A DNA stretch of 64,000 nt, from the NCBI GenBank assembly GCA_900470775.1, contig UCBZ01000036.1, positions 1 through 64,000 on the forward strand, given 5' to 3'. The notes under the pieces were generated by a model. That model worked only from the letters and a program-made list of their open reading frames with translations. It was not told the origin of the DNA and did not search any database. Position 1 is the first letter of the stretch; every line of letters begins with the position of its first letter. Source of the DNA: Hyphomicrobiales bacterium. Lineage in GTDB: Bacteria; Pseudomonadota; Alphaproteobacteria; Rhizobiales; Beijerinckiaceae. Below are positions 26,346 to 34,402 of this stretch, in pieces. A program made the position numbers and the translations under genes.

Positions 26346-27622
26346 CGCGGTCGTTCGCCCTGATCGACGGCAACAGCTTCTACTGCTCCTGCGAACGCGT
26401 CTTCGATCCCAAGCTGCGGCGCCGCCCCGTGATCGTGCTGTCCAACAACGACGGGTGCGCGGTCGCCAGGACGCCGGAGGCTAAGGCGCTGGGCATCAAG
26501 ATGGGCGATCCGATGTTCAAGATCCGCGACCTCTGCAAACGCGAGGGCGTAGTGGTCTTCAGCAGCAACTACACGCTCTACGGCGACATGAGCCGCCGCA
26601 TGAACACGGTCTATGACGGGTTCTCGCCCGACATCGAGGTCTACTCGATCGACGAGAGCTTCCTCGACCTGACGCCCGTCGAGCCGCGCCATCGCGAGCA
26701 ACTCGGTCGCGACCTGCGCTCGACCGTGTCGACCTGGACGGGGGTCCCGACCTGCGTCGGCATCGGCCCGACGAAGACGCTGGCGAAGTTGGCCAATAAG
26801 ATCGCGAAGACCACGCCGCAGCTGGGCGGCGTCTGCGACCTGACCAGCGACGAGGCCCGGCGGGAATGGCTGCCGCTGGTCGACCTGGAGGACGTCTGGG
26901 GCATCGGGCGCGCCAGCCAGGCCAAGCTGGGCGCGTTCGGCTGCCGAACGGCGGCAGACGTCGCCGCGCTCGATCCCAAGCTCGCCCGGAAGACGCTTAC
27001 GGTCGTCGGCGAGCGGATCATCCATGAGTTGCGCGGAATGCCTTGCATCGATCTGGAGACCGTGGCGCCGACGCGAAAGGGCTGCGCGGTGACCCGTTCC
27101 TTCGCCGGCCGCGTCGAGGACCTGGACATGATGCAGGAGGCCATCGCGGCGCATGCGACGCGGCTGGGCGAAAAGCTGCGCCATCACGGCCTGGCGACCG
27201 ATCACGTCACGGTGTTTTTTCACACATCGCCACACGATCGCGGCCCGGCGCGCAGCGTCTCGACCACAGTGGATTTCCCGGAGGCGAGCAATGACACGCT
27301 CGTCCTCGTCCGGGCGGCGAAATGGGGTGCGCGCCGGATATGGAAGTCGGGATACCGCTACGCCAAGGCCGGTCTGATGACGGTCGACATCGTGCCGCTA
27401 GAGGCGTCGCAGCGGGCGCTGATCGGGTCGCTCGATCGGGAGAAGCGCGGCCGCCTGATGCAGGCGCTGGACGCCTGCAACGCGAAGCATGGGCGTGGTG
27501 CCGTGTTCTCGGCGGCCGCCGGCATAGCGAAGCAGCGCAAGGCGTGGATCACGAAGTTCGACATGCGGTCGCCTCGGTACACGACGCGGCTTGAGGAAGT
27601 GCCGGTGGTAGGGAGAGCGTGA
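26342..27622 (+). CDS. umuC: UmuC-type Y-family DNA polymerase V catalytic subunit
   Basis: 426 aa, usual length. N-terminal [13 protein letters not shown], then [16 protein letters not shown] and the catalytic [10 protein letters not shown] (D, E metal ligands), thumb [17 protein letters not shown], little finger and C-terminal DUF4113-like tail ([20 protein letters not shown]). Performs error-prone synthesis across damaged bases. Coupled to umuD by overlapping codons; such cassettes are frequent on plasmids and ICEs. Confidence 0.92.
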   Translation: MTRSFALIDGNSFYCSCERVFDPKLRRRPVIVLSNNDGCAVARTPEAKALGIKMGDPMFKIRDLCKREGVVVFSSNYTLYGDMSRRMNTVYDGFSPDIEVYSIDESFLDLTPVEPRHREQLGRDLRSTVSTWTGVPTCVGIGPTKTLAKLANKIAKTTPQLGGVCDLTSDEARREWLPLVDLEDVWGIGRASQAKLGAFGCRTAADVAALDPKLARKTLTVVGERIIHELRGMPCIDLETVAPTRKGCAVTRSFAGRVEDLDMMQEAIAAHATRLGEKLRHHGLATDHVTVFFHTSPHDRGPARSVSTTVDFPEASNDTLVLVRAAKWGARRIWKSGYRYAKAGLMTVDIVPLEASQRALIGSLDREKRGRLMQALDACNAKHGRGAVFSAAAGIAKQRKAWITKFDMRSPRYTTRLEEVPVVGRA

Positions 27623-27912
27623 TGGCGTTTGCGTACCAGGTGGAAATGAAGCTCGATCCGGAGGCCGGTGCCGAGCGCCTGCGTCGGATCGAGAGTTGGT
27701 GCACGGACTGGCAGATCGGCTTCCGTGTCTTCGAGACCCTCGATCGGACGGTCAGGGTCGGCTTCGAGGCCCCTCGGTTCGCGCGGGCATTCCATTCGCA
27801 TTTCGGCGGCGTGGTCGTCCCCATCGACGATGTCGACCGTGCCATGGGAGCCGACGCGGATGCTGAGGACGCTTACGACCGCTTGGCCCGCGAGTACGAT
27901 TTCGAGGCGTGA
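27622..27912 (+). CDS. Small hypothetical protein of the umuDC operon
   Basis: 96 aa; the ATG at 27622 overlaps the umuC stop. Fold looks like alpha/beta (YQVEMKLDPEAGAERLRRIE; TVRVGFEAPRFARAF). Acidic tail. No known family; co-transcription suggests a role in the SOS response or mere cargo. Confidence 0.65.
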   Translation: MAFAYQVEMKLDPEAGAERLRRIESWCTDWQIGFRVFETLDRTVRVGFEAPRFARAFHSHFGGVVVPIDDVDRAMGADADAEDAYDRLAREYDFEA

Positions 27913-27913
27913 G

Positions 27914-28159
27914 CTACCACTCGCTCTCGGGCCGTCCGATCTTGGAACGCCCAGGCACTAGGCCGGTGCGATCGGCAACCTGGCGAGCGACGCGTACCCA
28001 GAGTCGAGCGGAAGCCATGTCGCCCTGATCGACGGCCGCATTCTTGATCCGCTTCGCAGTGTAGTAGCCGGCGCCGCCTTCCGTCTCGACGAGCCGGGTT
28101 GCCTCCGCGTTGACAAGGGCTTGATATGCACGACGTCGGGCGAGCCAGGTAAACAGCAT
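27914..28159 (-). CDS. Small hypothetical protein, divergent from SRAP
   Basis: 81 aa from the ATG at 28159 (MLFTWLARRRAYQALV). Basic, helical, ends PGRSKIGRPESEW. Its start codon shares a CATG with the opposite SRAP start, so each gene's promoter must lie inside the other gene or further away. Weak ribosome site. Confidence 0.5.
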   Translation of the reverse strand: MLFTWLARRRAYQALVNAEATRLVETEGGAGYYTAKRIKNAAVDQGDMASARLWVRVARQVADRTGLVPGRSKIGRPESEW

Positions 28160-28880
28160 GTGCAATCTTTACTCGATGACCAAAGGTCAGCAAGCCATAC
28201 GGGATCTTGTCCGGGCGATGAGGGACACCACGGGAAACCTGCCGCCGCTGCCCGGCATCTTTCCCGACTATCCGGCGCCGATCGTCCGCAACGCCCTCGA
28301 CGGCGTGCGCGAGCTCGCCATGGTCCGGTGGGGCATGCCGTCGTCTAAGCGGGCGATCTTCGAGGCTGCCAAGAAGCGCGCCGGTAAACTAGAGGCCAAG
28401 GGCAAGGCCGTCGACTTCGACGAGCTCCTGCGAATGGAGCCGGACGGCGGCACCACGAACGTCCGAAACACGGCGTCCGCGCACTGGAAGCCTTGGCTTG
28501 GGCCGGCGAACCGCTGCGTCGTGCCGCTTACGTCGTTCAGCGAGTTCGACCATGGGGCGAAGCAGGACGTCTGGTTCGCGTTGGGCGAGGACCGACCCCT
28601 GGCCTTCTTCGCCGGCATCTGGATGTCCGACTGGACCGGTGTCCGCAAGATCAAGACGGGCATCGAGACGACGGACCTGTTCGCCTTCCTCACTACCGAC
28701 CCCAACGCCGAAGTCGGGGCAATCCATCCCAAGGCCATGCCGGTCATCCTGACGACACCCGACGAGGTCGAGGCGTGGATGACGGCGCCTTGGGAGCAAG
28801 CCAAGGCTCTCCAGCGCCCGCTGCCGGACAGCGCGCTGACGGTCGTGCAACGGGGCGGGAAGAAAGACGACGCCGCCTAG
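28158..28880 (+). CDS. SRAP (YedK/HMCES-type) abasic-site DNA-protein crosslink protein
   Basis: 240 aa. Begins MCNLYSM; after Met removal Cys2 forms the thiazolidine crosslink with abasic sites in ssDNA. Other family features: NRCVVPLTSFSEF (catalytic Glu) and AIHPKAMPVIL (active-site His). It shields AP sites on ssDNA. Often placed near umuDC or imuB-dnaE2, as here. May also protect ssDNA during transfer. Confidence 0.88.
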   Translation: MCNLYSMTKGQQAIRDLVRAMRDTTGNLPPLPGIFPDYPAPIVRNALDGVRELAMVRWGMPSSKRAIFEAAKKRAGKLEAKGKAVDFDELLRMEPDGGTTNVRNTASAHWKPWLGPANRCVVPLTSFSEFDHGAKQDVWFALGEDRPLAFFAGIWMSDWTGVRKIKTGIETTDLFAFLTTDPNAEVGAIHPKAMPVILTTPDEVEAWMTAPWEQAKALQRPLPDSALTVVQRGGKKDDAA

Positions 28881-28900
28881 CGCCAGGCCGTGGCGTCGTC
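28866..28900. terminator. Possible bidirectional hairpin
   Basis: GACGACGCC / GGCGTCGTC, 9-bp stem with a 17-base loop, spanning the convergent stops of SRAP and the gene at 28907. No T run. Confidence 0.35.
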
Positions 28901-28906
28901 GTGTAC

Positions 28907-29092
28907 CTAGTCCCACTCCATGATCGCGTCGACCAGCGCCTCAAGCTCGCGCTCCTCCGCGCTGTCCTCGATGTGCCCGGCAAGCTCGGCGACACTGACC
29001 GTGGCCTTCTCGTAGTCCTGGACGGTCTCGATCTTGATCGCGGCGAGCGGCATCTCGGTCGGGATGCCCTCTGGTTCGATGTCAGTGCGCAT
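28907..29092 (-). CDS. Small acidic hypothetical protein
   Basis: 61 aa from the ATG at 29092 (MRTDIEPEGIP). The frame is open to 29188 but the upstream codons are AT-ending and poorly coding. Very acidic C-terminus (EDSAEERELEALVDAIMEWD). Function unknown; acidic mimics of DNA exist in antirestriction proteins, but nothing here proves that. Confidence 0.5.
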   Translation of the reverse strand: MRTDIEPEGIPTEMPLAAIKIETVQDYEKATVSVAELAGHIEDSAEERELEALVDAIMEWD

Positions 29093-29249
29093 GGCGAAAT
29101 TTCCGGTTGCGACATGGAAGCCGCAAGTGGCATCCGGTGTTCCCGTTAGGACAGATGAAGCTATTTTCAGCGTCAGCTCTTGCGCCACAACCCGACGATG
29201 CTAATATTAGCGTCATCGGGGCGATGGTCGCCCCTGCCAGGAGCCTCTC

Positions 29250-29540
29250 ATGACCACGAAGTTCGTCGCCCTTTGGGCCAACCCCGATAATCAGACCACG
29301 ATCCTCGCCACCGGCGAGACTGCCGAAAACGCTATCGCGAACGCCCTCCGCGACCTTGGCGGCGACGTGACGGTGGACGATCTCAAAGCGGTTCCCGTGA
29401 CCGTCCGCCTTGGGGCTGTTCTCGATACCGGCCGGACCGTGACCAGCTGGTATGAGGACGACGGCATCGCCGACATCGACTTCCGCATGCCGGCCCCGAA
29501 GGGAGCGAAGGCGCCCAAGCTGCGGCAGGCCAGCTACTGA
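29250..29540 (+). CDS. Small hypothetical protein
   Basis: 96 aa, AGGAG ahead of the ATG. MTTKFVALWANPDNQTTIL, then a possible alpha/beta unit and a basic tail (PAPKGAKAPKLRQASY). Followed by a hairpin. No family recognised. Confidence 0.6.
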   Translation: MTTKFVALWANPDNQTTILATGETAENAIANALRDLGGDVTVDDLKAVPVTVRLGAVLDTGRTVTSWYEDDGIADIDFRMPAPKGAKAPKLRQASY

Positions 29541-29546
29541 GCGACC

Positions 29547-29564
29547 GCGGGGCTGCGGCCCCGC
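29547..29564 (+). terminator. Hairpin after the gene at 29250
   Basis: GCGGGG / CCCCGC stem with a six-base loop, six bases after the stop. Followed by TCTCC rather than a T run. Confidence 0.4.
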
Positions 29565-29723
29565 TCTCCATCCGATGGGTGGGCAAACCAGAGTGTGCGA
29601 CCGTGACGGCCGCCTCCAGATTAATCGCCTCATTGCCGGTTCACCGGGCAGGCGAGTACCCCAGTCAACCGGGGCCTGTTCAACGGTCCGAACCCGGTCC
29701 AGGTGCCATAACCAGAGGACACC

Positions 29724-30119
29724 ATGGCCGACTTTTCGTCTTACTCAGATTGGACGCCAGAGGCGGCGAAGATCACCGCCGAAGCCGTCTACGGCGCCGC
29801 GACATGGCAGACCCGACTTGCCGAGGACGTCGCGGCGCTGACCGGCGCACCGTTCACGTCAGGCCGGGTTCGCCAGTGGTACTTCGAGAAAAACAGCCGC
29901 CCGATCCCGGGCTGGGTCCGCGATCGGCTGACCGAAATATTCCTGCACGCCTTGGCGCGCATGGATGCGGCCCGGGAACGGGCCGTCGACGAGATCGCCC
30001 AGCGCCATGGATGGCGCCCGACATACCGCAACGGCGAGCCTGATCCCGCCATCGCGGCCGAAACCACGGTCATGCGTCCAATCGAGTGGCCGTCCCTTCC
30101 CCGTACCAGCAAACTGTAG
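29724..30119 (+). CDS. Hypothetical protein with HTH-like region
   Basis: 131 aa, AGAGGA upstream. The N-terminal half (LAEDVAALTGAPFTSGRVRQW) could be a DNA-binding helix pair followed by a basic helix. Located near attR; an excisionase or control role is possible but not shown. Stop is 11 bases before the next ATG, so the two are co-transcribed. Confidence 0.55.
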   Translation: MADFSSYSDWTPEAAKITAEAVYGAATWQTRLAEDVAALTGAPFTSGRVRQWYFEKNSRPIPGWVRDRLTEIFLHALARMDAARERAVDEIAQRHGWRPTYRNGEPDPAIAAETTVMRPIEWPSLPRTSKL

Positions 30120-30130
30120 GAGTCATTTTC

Positions 30131-30484
30131 ATGCCGACCAATCACACCGCCACGTCATTTTCGAAGCTCGCCGCCCTTACGCCCTTCGGCACTGTCTCGG
30201 CCGGTGAGACGATCTACAAGACCGCCTGCTTTACGGCGGAGACCGGTGGCGGCTGGGCGCTGCAGGGCTTTTCCGGCTACCTCGACGGTCGCCTCCCGAC
30301 CAGTGATGATGAACTCCTTCGCCTCTCGACGAGGGCAGATCAGCCCGGCAACTACGTCTACGTGTCGTATCTCGATAGCCTCGACTTCAACGACCTCTTC
30401 GTTGAGGACGTGGACGGGTTTTTCAGCTTGCGCGGCGACAGCGCCTCGCTCGTCGCTAAGCGGGAGATCACGGTGCCGGCTTGA
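30131..30484 (+). CDS. Hypothetical protein, last gene of the island
   Basis: 117 aa from the ATG at 30131 (AGGAG upstream). Sequence such as GWALQGFSGYLDGRLPTSDDE and ISYL-type acidic segments suggests a small globular protein. No family recognised. Followed by a strong terminator. Confidence 0.6.
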   Translation: MPTNHTATSFSKLAALTPFGTVSAGETIYKTACFTAETGGGWALQGFSGYLDGRLPTSDDELLRLSTRADQPGNYVYVSYLDSLDFNDLFVEDVDGFFSLRGDSASLVAKREITVPA

Positions 30485-30510
30485 TGAGACCCGGTCTGAT
30501 CTCCATACGG

Positions 30511-30545
30511 AAAAGGGCCTCGGAGGAAACTCCGGGGCCTTTTTT
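30511..30545 (+). terminator. Rho-independent terminator at the right end of the island
   Basis: AAAAGGGCCTCGGAG / CTCCGGGGCCTTTTTT hairpin with GAAA tetraloop, then T6. It ends the last island transcript. Confidence 0.85.
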
Positions 30546-30605
30546 CATGGAATGAGGCGTTTTCCACAGCTGTGCGCTTCCGCCGGCGGAAGCGCGCAAT
30601 CCCGA

Positions 30606-30631
30606 CAAAAACTTGTATCGAACTTGTATCA
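30606..30631. repeat. Putative integrase arm-type site, right
   Basis: Two tandem AACTTGTATC units; 25 of 26 bases match 1612-1637. It ends 97 bp before the right core, mirroring the left spacing. Confidence 0.6.
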
Positions 30632-30700
30632 GAGGATTTCAGAGGGTCCGGCGGGGCTAATCGTTTCGCTGCAAGTTACTGAAGTTGCAAGGGAAATGAC

Positions 30701-30774
30701 TGGAGCGGGTGGAGGGAATCGAACCCTCGTATTCAGCTTGGAAGGCTGCTGCTCTACCATTGAGCTACACCCGC
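30701..30774 (-). tRNA. tRNA-Gly(TCC)
   Basis: Complete cloverleaf on the minus strand with anticodon TCC and encoded CCA (30701-30703). Acceptor GCGGGTG pairs perfectly with CACCCGC. The 3' half (30701-30748) comes from the island and the 5' half (30749-30774) from the chromosome. Confidence 0.95.
30729..30748. repeat. attR core (20-bp direct repeat)
   Basis: Identical to 1493-1512; lies in the anticodon arm of the intact tRNA-Gly. Confidence 0.88.
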
Positions 30775-30853
30775 GCACCCCCGAAATTCCCCAGCGGGCG
30801 GCGGAAGTCAACCCGTCCCATGCGCAGCGCCGTGTGGCGCAGTGTCCGGGCCG

Positions 30854-33385
30854 CTACTGCGCCGGCACGGGGCGCATGCGCTGCTCCCGGCTGGCATGAG
30901 CCGCCAGTGGCGGGCGGAAGCGCTTCAGACGCAGCGCGTTGGTCACGACGCTGACGCTCGACAGCGCCATGGCCAGCCCCGCGAACATCGGCGACATCAG
31001 GATGCCGAAGGACGGGTAGAGCACGCCGGCCGCCACCGGGATCAGCACGGCATTGTAGCCGAAGGCCCAGAACAGGTTTTCCGTGATGTTGCGGATCGTC
31101 GCCCGCGACAGGGCGACCGCATTGGCCACATTGCGCAGATCGCCCGACATCAGCACGACATCGGCGCTCTCGATGGCGATGTCCGTGCCAGTGCCGATGG
31201 CAAGCCCGACATCGGCCTGCGCCAGCGCCGGCGCATCGTTGATGCCGTCGCCGACGAAGGCGACCCTGGCGCCGCCCGCCTGCAGGCGCTTGATCACCTC
31301 GACCTTGCCGGCCGGCAGGACCTCGGCGACGACCTCGTCGATCGGTAGGTCGCGCGCGATGGCCTCAGCCGTGCGGCGGTTGTCACCGGTGACCATCACG
31401 ATCCGAATCCCGAGCGCGCGCAGCGCCTCCAGCGCCTCCAGGCTGGTCTCCTTGAGCGGATCGGCCACTGCCAGCACGGCCGCCAGCCGGCCATCCACCG
31501 CGACATAGAGCGGCGACCGGCCCTGATCGCCCAGCCGCGCCGCGACCGCCGCGAAGGGCGACACGTCGATGTCTCTGGCCGTCAGCAGCCTGTCGGCCCC
31601 GACGAGCAAGGCGCGCCGCTCGACCGTCGCCGAGACGCCGAAGCCGGGCTCGGCTGCGAAATCCGACGGCTCGGCCATCGGCAAGCCGCGACGCCGCGCC
31701 TCAGCGACGATGGCCTCGGCGATCGGGTGCTCCGAGGCCATCTCCACCGCCGCGACGAGCCGCAGCACCTCCTCTTCCGCAAAGCCATCAGCGACGGCGA
31801 TGTCGGTCAATTCGGGGCGGCCCTTGGTGATGGTGCCGGTCTTGTCGAGCGCGATCACCGTGACGTCGCGCAGCACCTGCAGCGCCTCGCCGCGCCGGAA
31901 CAGCACGCCCATCTGCGCGGCCTTAGCGGTGCCGACCATGATCGAGGTCGGCGTCGCCAGCCCCATCGCGCAGGGACAGGCGATGATCAGCACCGCGACG
32001 GCATTGACGATGGCCAGCGACAAAGCCGGACTCGGCCCGAACACCATCCAGACGGCAAAGGTGACGAGAGCCGCCGCGATCACCGCGGGCACGAACCACA
32101 TCGTCACCTTATCGACGAGGGCCTGGATCGGCAGCTTCGAGCCCTGCGCCGCTTCCATCGTCCGCACGATCTGCGCCAGCAGCGTATCGGCCCCGACCTT
32201 GGTCGCGCGGAATCGGAACGCGCCGGTCTTGTTGACGGTGCCGCCCACGACCGCGTCGCCCGCCCCCTTCTGCACGGGGATCGGCTCGCCGGTGATCATC
32301 GATTCATCGACGAAGGACGAGCCCGCGACCACCTCGCCATCGACCGGCAGGCGCTCGCCCGGCCTGACCACGACGATGTCGCCGGGCCTGACCTCCTCGA
32401 CGGGAACATCCTGCTCGCGCTCGTCGCGCTGGATCCGGGCGGTCCTGGCCTGCAGCGTCAGCAGCTGCCGGATCGCATCGCCGGTCCGGCCCTTGGCCCG
32501 CGCCTCGGCATAGCGGCCGAACAGGACCAGCGTGACGATCACCGCGCCGGCCTCGAAATAGGTGTAGTCCAGCCCCGCCGGCAACAGCGACGGCAGGACA
32601 GTCGAGACGACCGAATAGAGATAGGCCGTCGTCGTCCCCAGCATGACCAGCGAGTTCATGTCCGGCGCGCCACGCAGCAGCGCCGGCCCGCCCTTACGGT
32701 AGAATTGCAGCCCCGGCCCGAACTGGACGAGGCTCGCCAGCAGGAACGACAGGTAGCGGACGCTGTCCTCACCGACCGAGGCGGCAAGCGCATGATGCAG
32801 CCCGTCGAACAGATGCCCGCCCATCTCGACCACGACGATGGGAAGCGTCGCGATAGCGGCGATGATCAGGGAGCGCCGCAGGCCGGACAGCTCGGCCTCG
32901 CGCACCTCGCGGTCGCGGTCGGTCTGGGCGGCGGCATCGACGATCGGCGCGGCGGGATAGCCGGTCTGCGCCAGCGCTGCCGTCATCGCGGCAAGCGTCT
33001 GCAGCCCGCCGAGATAGCGCGCATGGGCCCGGCCCGTGGCGAGATTGACCGTGCCATCGAGAACGCCCGGGACCGCCTTCAGCGCCCGCTCGACCCGACC
33101 GACGCAGGAGGCGCAACTCATGCCCTCGACCGCGAGGTCGATGGCGTCCTCGCGCGGCTCGTAGCCCGCTTTGCGGATCGCTTCGAGTACAGCTTCCGCC
33201 GCCCCGCCCTCGCCGAGATCGACGCTGGCGCGACTGGTCGCGAGATTGACGGAGGCGGCCTCGACGCCGGGCACCGCCAGAACCGCCTTCTCCACCCGCC
33301 CGACGCAGGACGCGCAGCTCATTCCGTCGACCGGAATCACGATCCGGGCCGTCCGCGCCGGCGTCCTCGCTTCGGTGATGCTCAT
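30854..33385 (-). CDS. copA: Copper-exporting P1B-type ATPase
   Basis: 843 aa. Two N-terminal heavy-metal domains with GMSCASC (C24/C27 and C91/C94), eight membrane helices, phosphatase TGEP, transmembrane CPC in [13 protein letters not shown], phosphorylated DKTGT, HP motif and [13 protein letters not shown] with GMSCASC points to Cu+ export. The ATG has GAGG upstream. A MerR-type operator lies just upstream, so expression should be copper-induced. Confidence 0.95.
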   Translation of the reverse strand: MSITEARTPARTARIVIPVDGMSCASCVGRVEKAVLAVPGVEAASVNLATSRASVDLGEGGAAEAVLEAIRKAGYEPREDAIDLAVEGMSCASCVGRVERALKAVPGVLDGTVNLATGRAHARYLGGLQTLAAMTAALAQTGYPAAPIVDAAAQTDRDREVREAELSGLRRSLIIAAIATLPIVVVEMGGHLFDGLHHALAASVGEDSVRYLSFLLASLVQFGPGLQFYRKGGPALLRGAPDMNSLVMLGTTTAYLYSVVSTVLPSLLPAGLDYTYFEAGAVIVTLVLFGRYAEARAKGRTGDAIRQLLTLQARTARIQRDEREQDVPVEEVRPGDIVVVRPGERLPVDGEVVAGSSFVDESMITGEPIPVQKGAGDAVVGGTVNKTGAFRFRATKVGADTLLAQIVRTMEAAQGSKLPIQALVDKVTMWFVPAVIAAALVTFAVWMVFGPSPALSLAIVNAVAVLIIACPCAMGLATPTSIMVGTAKAAQMGVLFRRGEALQVLRDVTVIALDKTGTITKGRPELTDIAVADGFAEEEVLRLVAAVEMASEHPIAEAIVAEARRRGLPMAEPSDFAAEPGFGVSATVERRALLVGADRLLTARDIDVSPFAAVAARLGDQGRSPLYVAVDGRLAAVLAVADPLKETSLEALEALRALGIRIVMVTGDNRRTAEAIARDLPIDEVVAEVLPAGKVEVIKRLQAGGARVAFVGDGINDAPALAQADVGLAIGTGTDIAIESADVVLMSGDLRNVANAVALSRATIRNITENLFWAFGYNAVLIPVAAGVLYPSFGILMSPMFAGLAMALSSVSVVTNALRLKRFRPPLAAHASREQRMRPVPAQ

Positions 33386-33428
33386 CTTGCCTCAAGCCCT
33401 GCATTCCAGACAGGACAGCAAGATGGGG

Positions 33429-33450
33429 CTTCCCACCATGGGAAGGTCAA
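33429..33450 (-). promoter_or_regulatory. CueR/HmrR-type copper promoter of copA
   Basis: Dyad CTTCCC-ACCAT-GGGAAG at 33429-33445 directly follows TTGACC (33445-33450, minus strand) and sits in a long spacer before the -10. This matches the distorted 19-20-bp spacer promoters used by copper MerR regulators. No regulator gene is adjacent. Confidence 0.8.
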
Positions 33451-33471
33451 GGGGCGGGAGGCGGATTTCGC

Positions 33472-34299
33472 TCAGGTGATGCGGCGCACGCTGGCGGCGA
33501 TTTCCTCAGGCTCGAACAGCCGCTTCCAGTCCGGCTTCAGGATGGTGTCCTTGCCGAAGACGATCGCCTTGTTGCAGGCGTCGGAGAACACGCCCTGGAC
33601 CTGCTCGAAGGTGACGGCCGCGAGAATGTTCATGTGGCCGAGCAGGAAGTCGCGCGCCGCCTCGCGCGGCACGCCGCGCGCGATCGCCTCCTCCATCGCC
33701 TCGCGCATCGCGTCGAGCAGCGTGGCGCAGACTGTCTCCGACAGGCCGGGCTCGAGGATCGCCATCTGCTCGACCGTGACGCGATGCGAGCGCATCACCG
33801 GCGCCCAGATCGCCCGCGCGACCTCCTCGCCGAGCGCGTAATGCTCTTCCGGCCCCTGCATCAGTGCGTTGACGATGTGCTGCTTGGCTGCGATGCCGCC
33901 GAAATGATCGGCCTTGGCGGCCGGATCGGTCTCGTCGTTGAAGATCGGCGGATGGCAGGGATGCGTCACGAAATAAGTGATGTCGGCGCGCTCCGGCAGA
34001 TGGCCCGCATGCGGCGCAGCTGCATCGAGGATGACGACGATGGTACCGGAGGCCAGCGTCGGCAGCAGCGTCTTCGCGACCGCCCCGACATGGGTGTCCG
34101 GCACCGCCAGCACGACGACCTCGGCGCCCTGGATGGCGGCATCGGCCGCGATGCAATCCACGCCGAAGGCCTCGCGCACCCGCTCCTGCCCGGCGGGGCT
34201 GACCTCGACATGGCGGGTGGTGAAGCGCGATTTCGCGAGGTTACGGCCGAGCCGCATGCCCATCTTCCCGCCGGCACCGAACAGGGCGACCACCGTCAT
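33472..34299 (-). CDS. apnO: D-apionate oxidoisomerase-like NAD-dependent dehydrogenase
   Basis: 275 aa from the ATG at 34299 (GGAGATG upstream). Rossmann motif VALFGAGGKMGMRLG, then VVLAVPDTHV and THPCHPPIF; the C-terminal half resembles the phosphogluconate-dehydrogenase-like C-terminal domain. Divergent from a RuBisCO-like protein and a DUF1537-type kinase, the arrangement of D-apionate catabolism, where ApnO makes 3-oxo-isoapionate. Assignment rests on context as much as sequence. Confidence 0.7.
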   Translation of the reverse strand: MTVVALFGAGGKMGMRLGRNLAKSRFTTRHVEVSPAGQERVREAFGVDCIAADAAIQGAEVVVLAVPDTHVGAVAKTLLPTLASGTIVVILDAAAPHAGHLPERADITYFVTHPCHPPIFNDETDPAAKADHFGGIAAKQHIVNALMQGPEEHYALGEEVARAIWAPVMRSHRVTVEQMAILEPGLSETVCATLLDAMREAMEEAIARGVPREAARDFLLGHMNILAAVTFEQVQGVFSDACNKAIVFGKDTILKPDWKRLFEPEEIAASVRRIT

Positions 34300-34322
34300 G
34301 CTGCATCTCCATCGGCGACAAA

Positions 34323-34377
34323 CTGGTATGATGAGTTGATCACACGCGCTTTTCGTGCTGTCAATCTGGTATGATGA
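34323..34377. promoter_or_regulatory. Two TGGTATGATGA operators between apnO and oiaX
   Basis: CTGGTATGATGA occurs at 34323 and 34366, 43 bp apart (about four helix turns), in the divergent promoter region. These are likely sites for the GntR/FadR regulator encoded downstream of oiaK. Confidence 0.6.
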
Positions 34378-34402
34378 CCTCATGAGTTTGGTAGGAGCGG
34401 CC

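Larger units (their letters stand above)
1493..30748. mobile_element. Integrated mobilizable genomic island in tRNA-Gly
   Basis: Bounded by a 20-bp direct repeat (1493-1512 and 30729-30748) lying in the anticodon arm of tRNA-Gly(TCC). A tyrosine recombinase is the first gene inside the left end. Cargo includes relaxase, ArdC, DUF736, type IIG RM, Dam-type methylase, Abi_C, a Lamassu-like operon, UmuDC and SRAP. No coupling protein, VirB/Trb or replication-partition set was recognised, so it is best described as an integrative mobilizable element. On integration the island supplies a new tRNA 3' half, which keeps the tRNA functional. Confidence 0.88.

Noticed and set aside
1493-30748. Self-transmissible ICE
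   Set aside because: Relaxase and ArdC are present but no VirB/Trb channel, VirD4/TraG coupling protein or VirB4-type ATPase was seen.
31727-33841. 704-codon frame opposite copA
   Set aside because: Arg/Asp/His-rich shadow of a gene with full P-type ATPase motifs.
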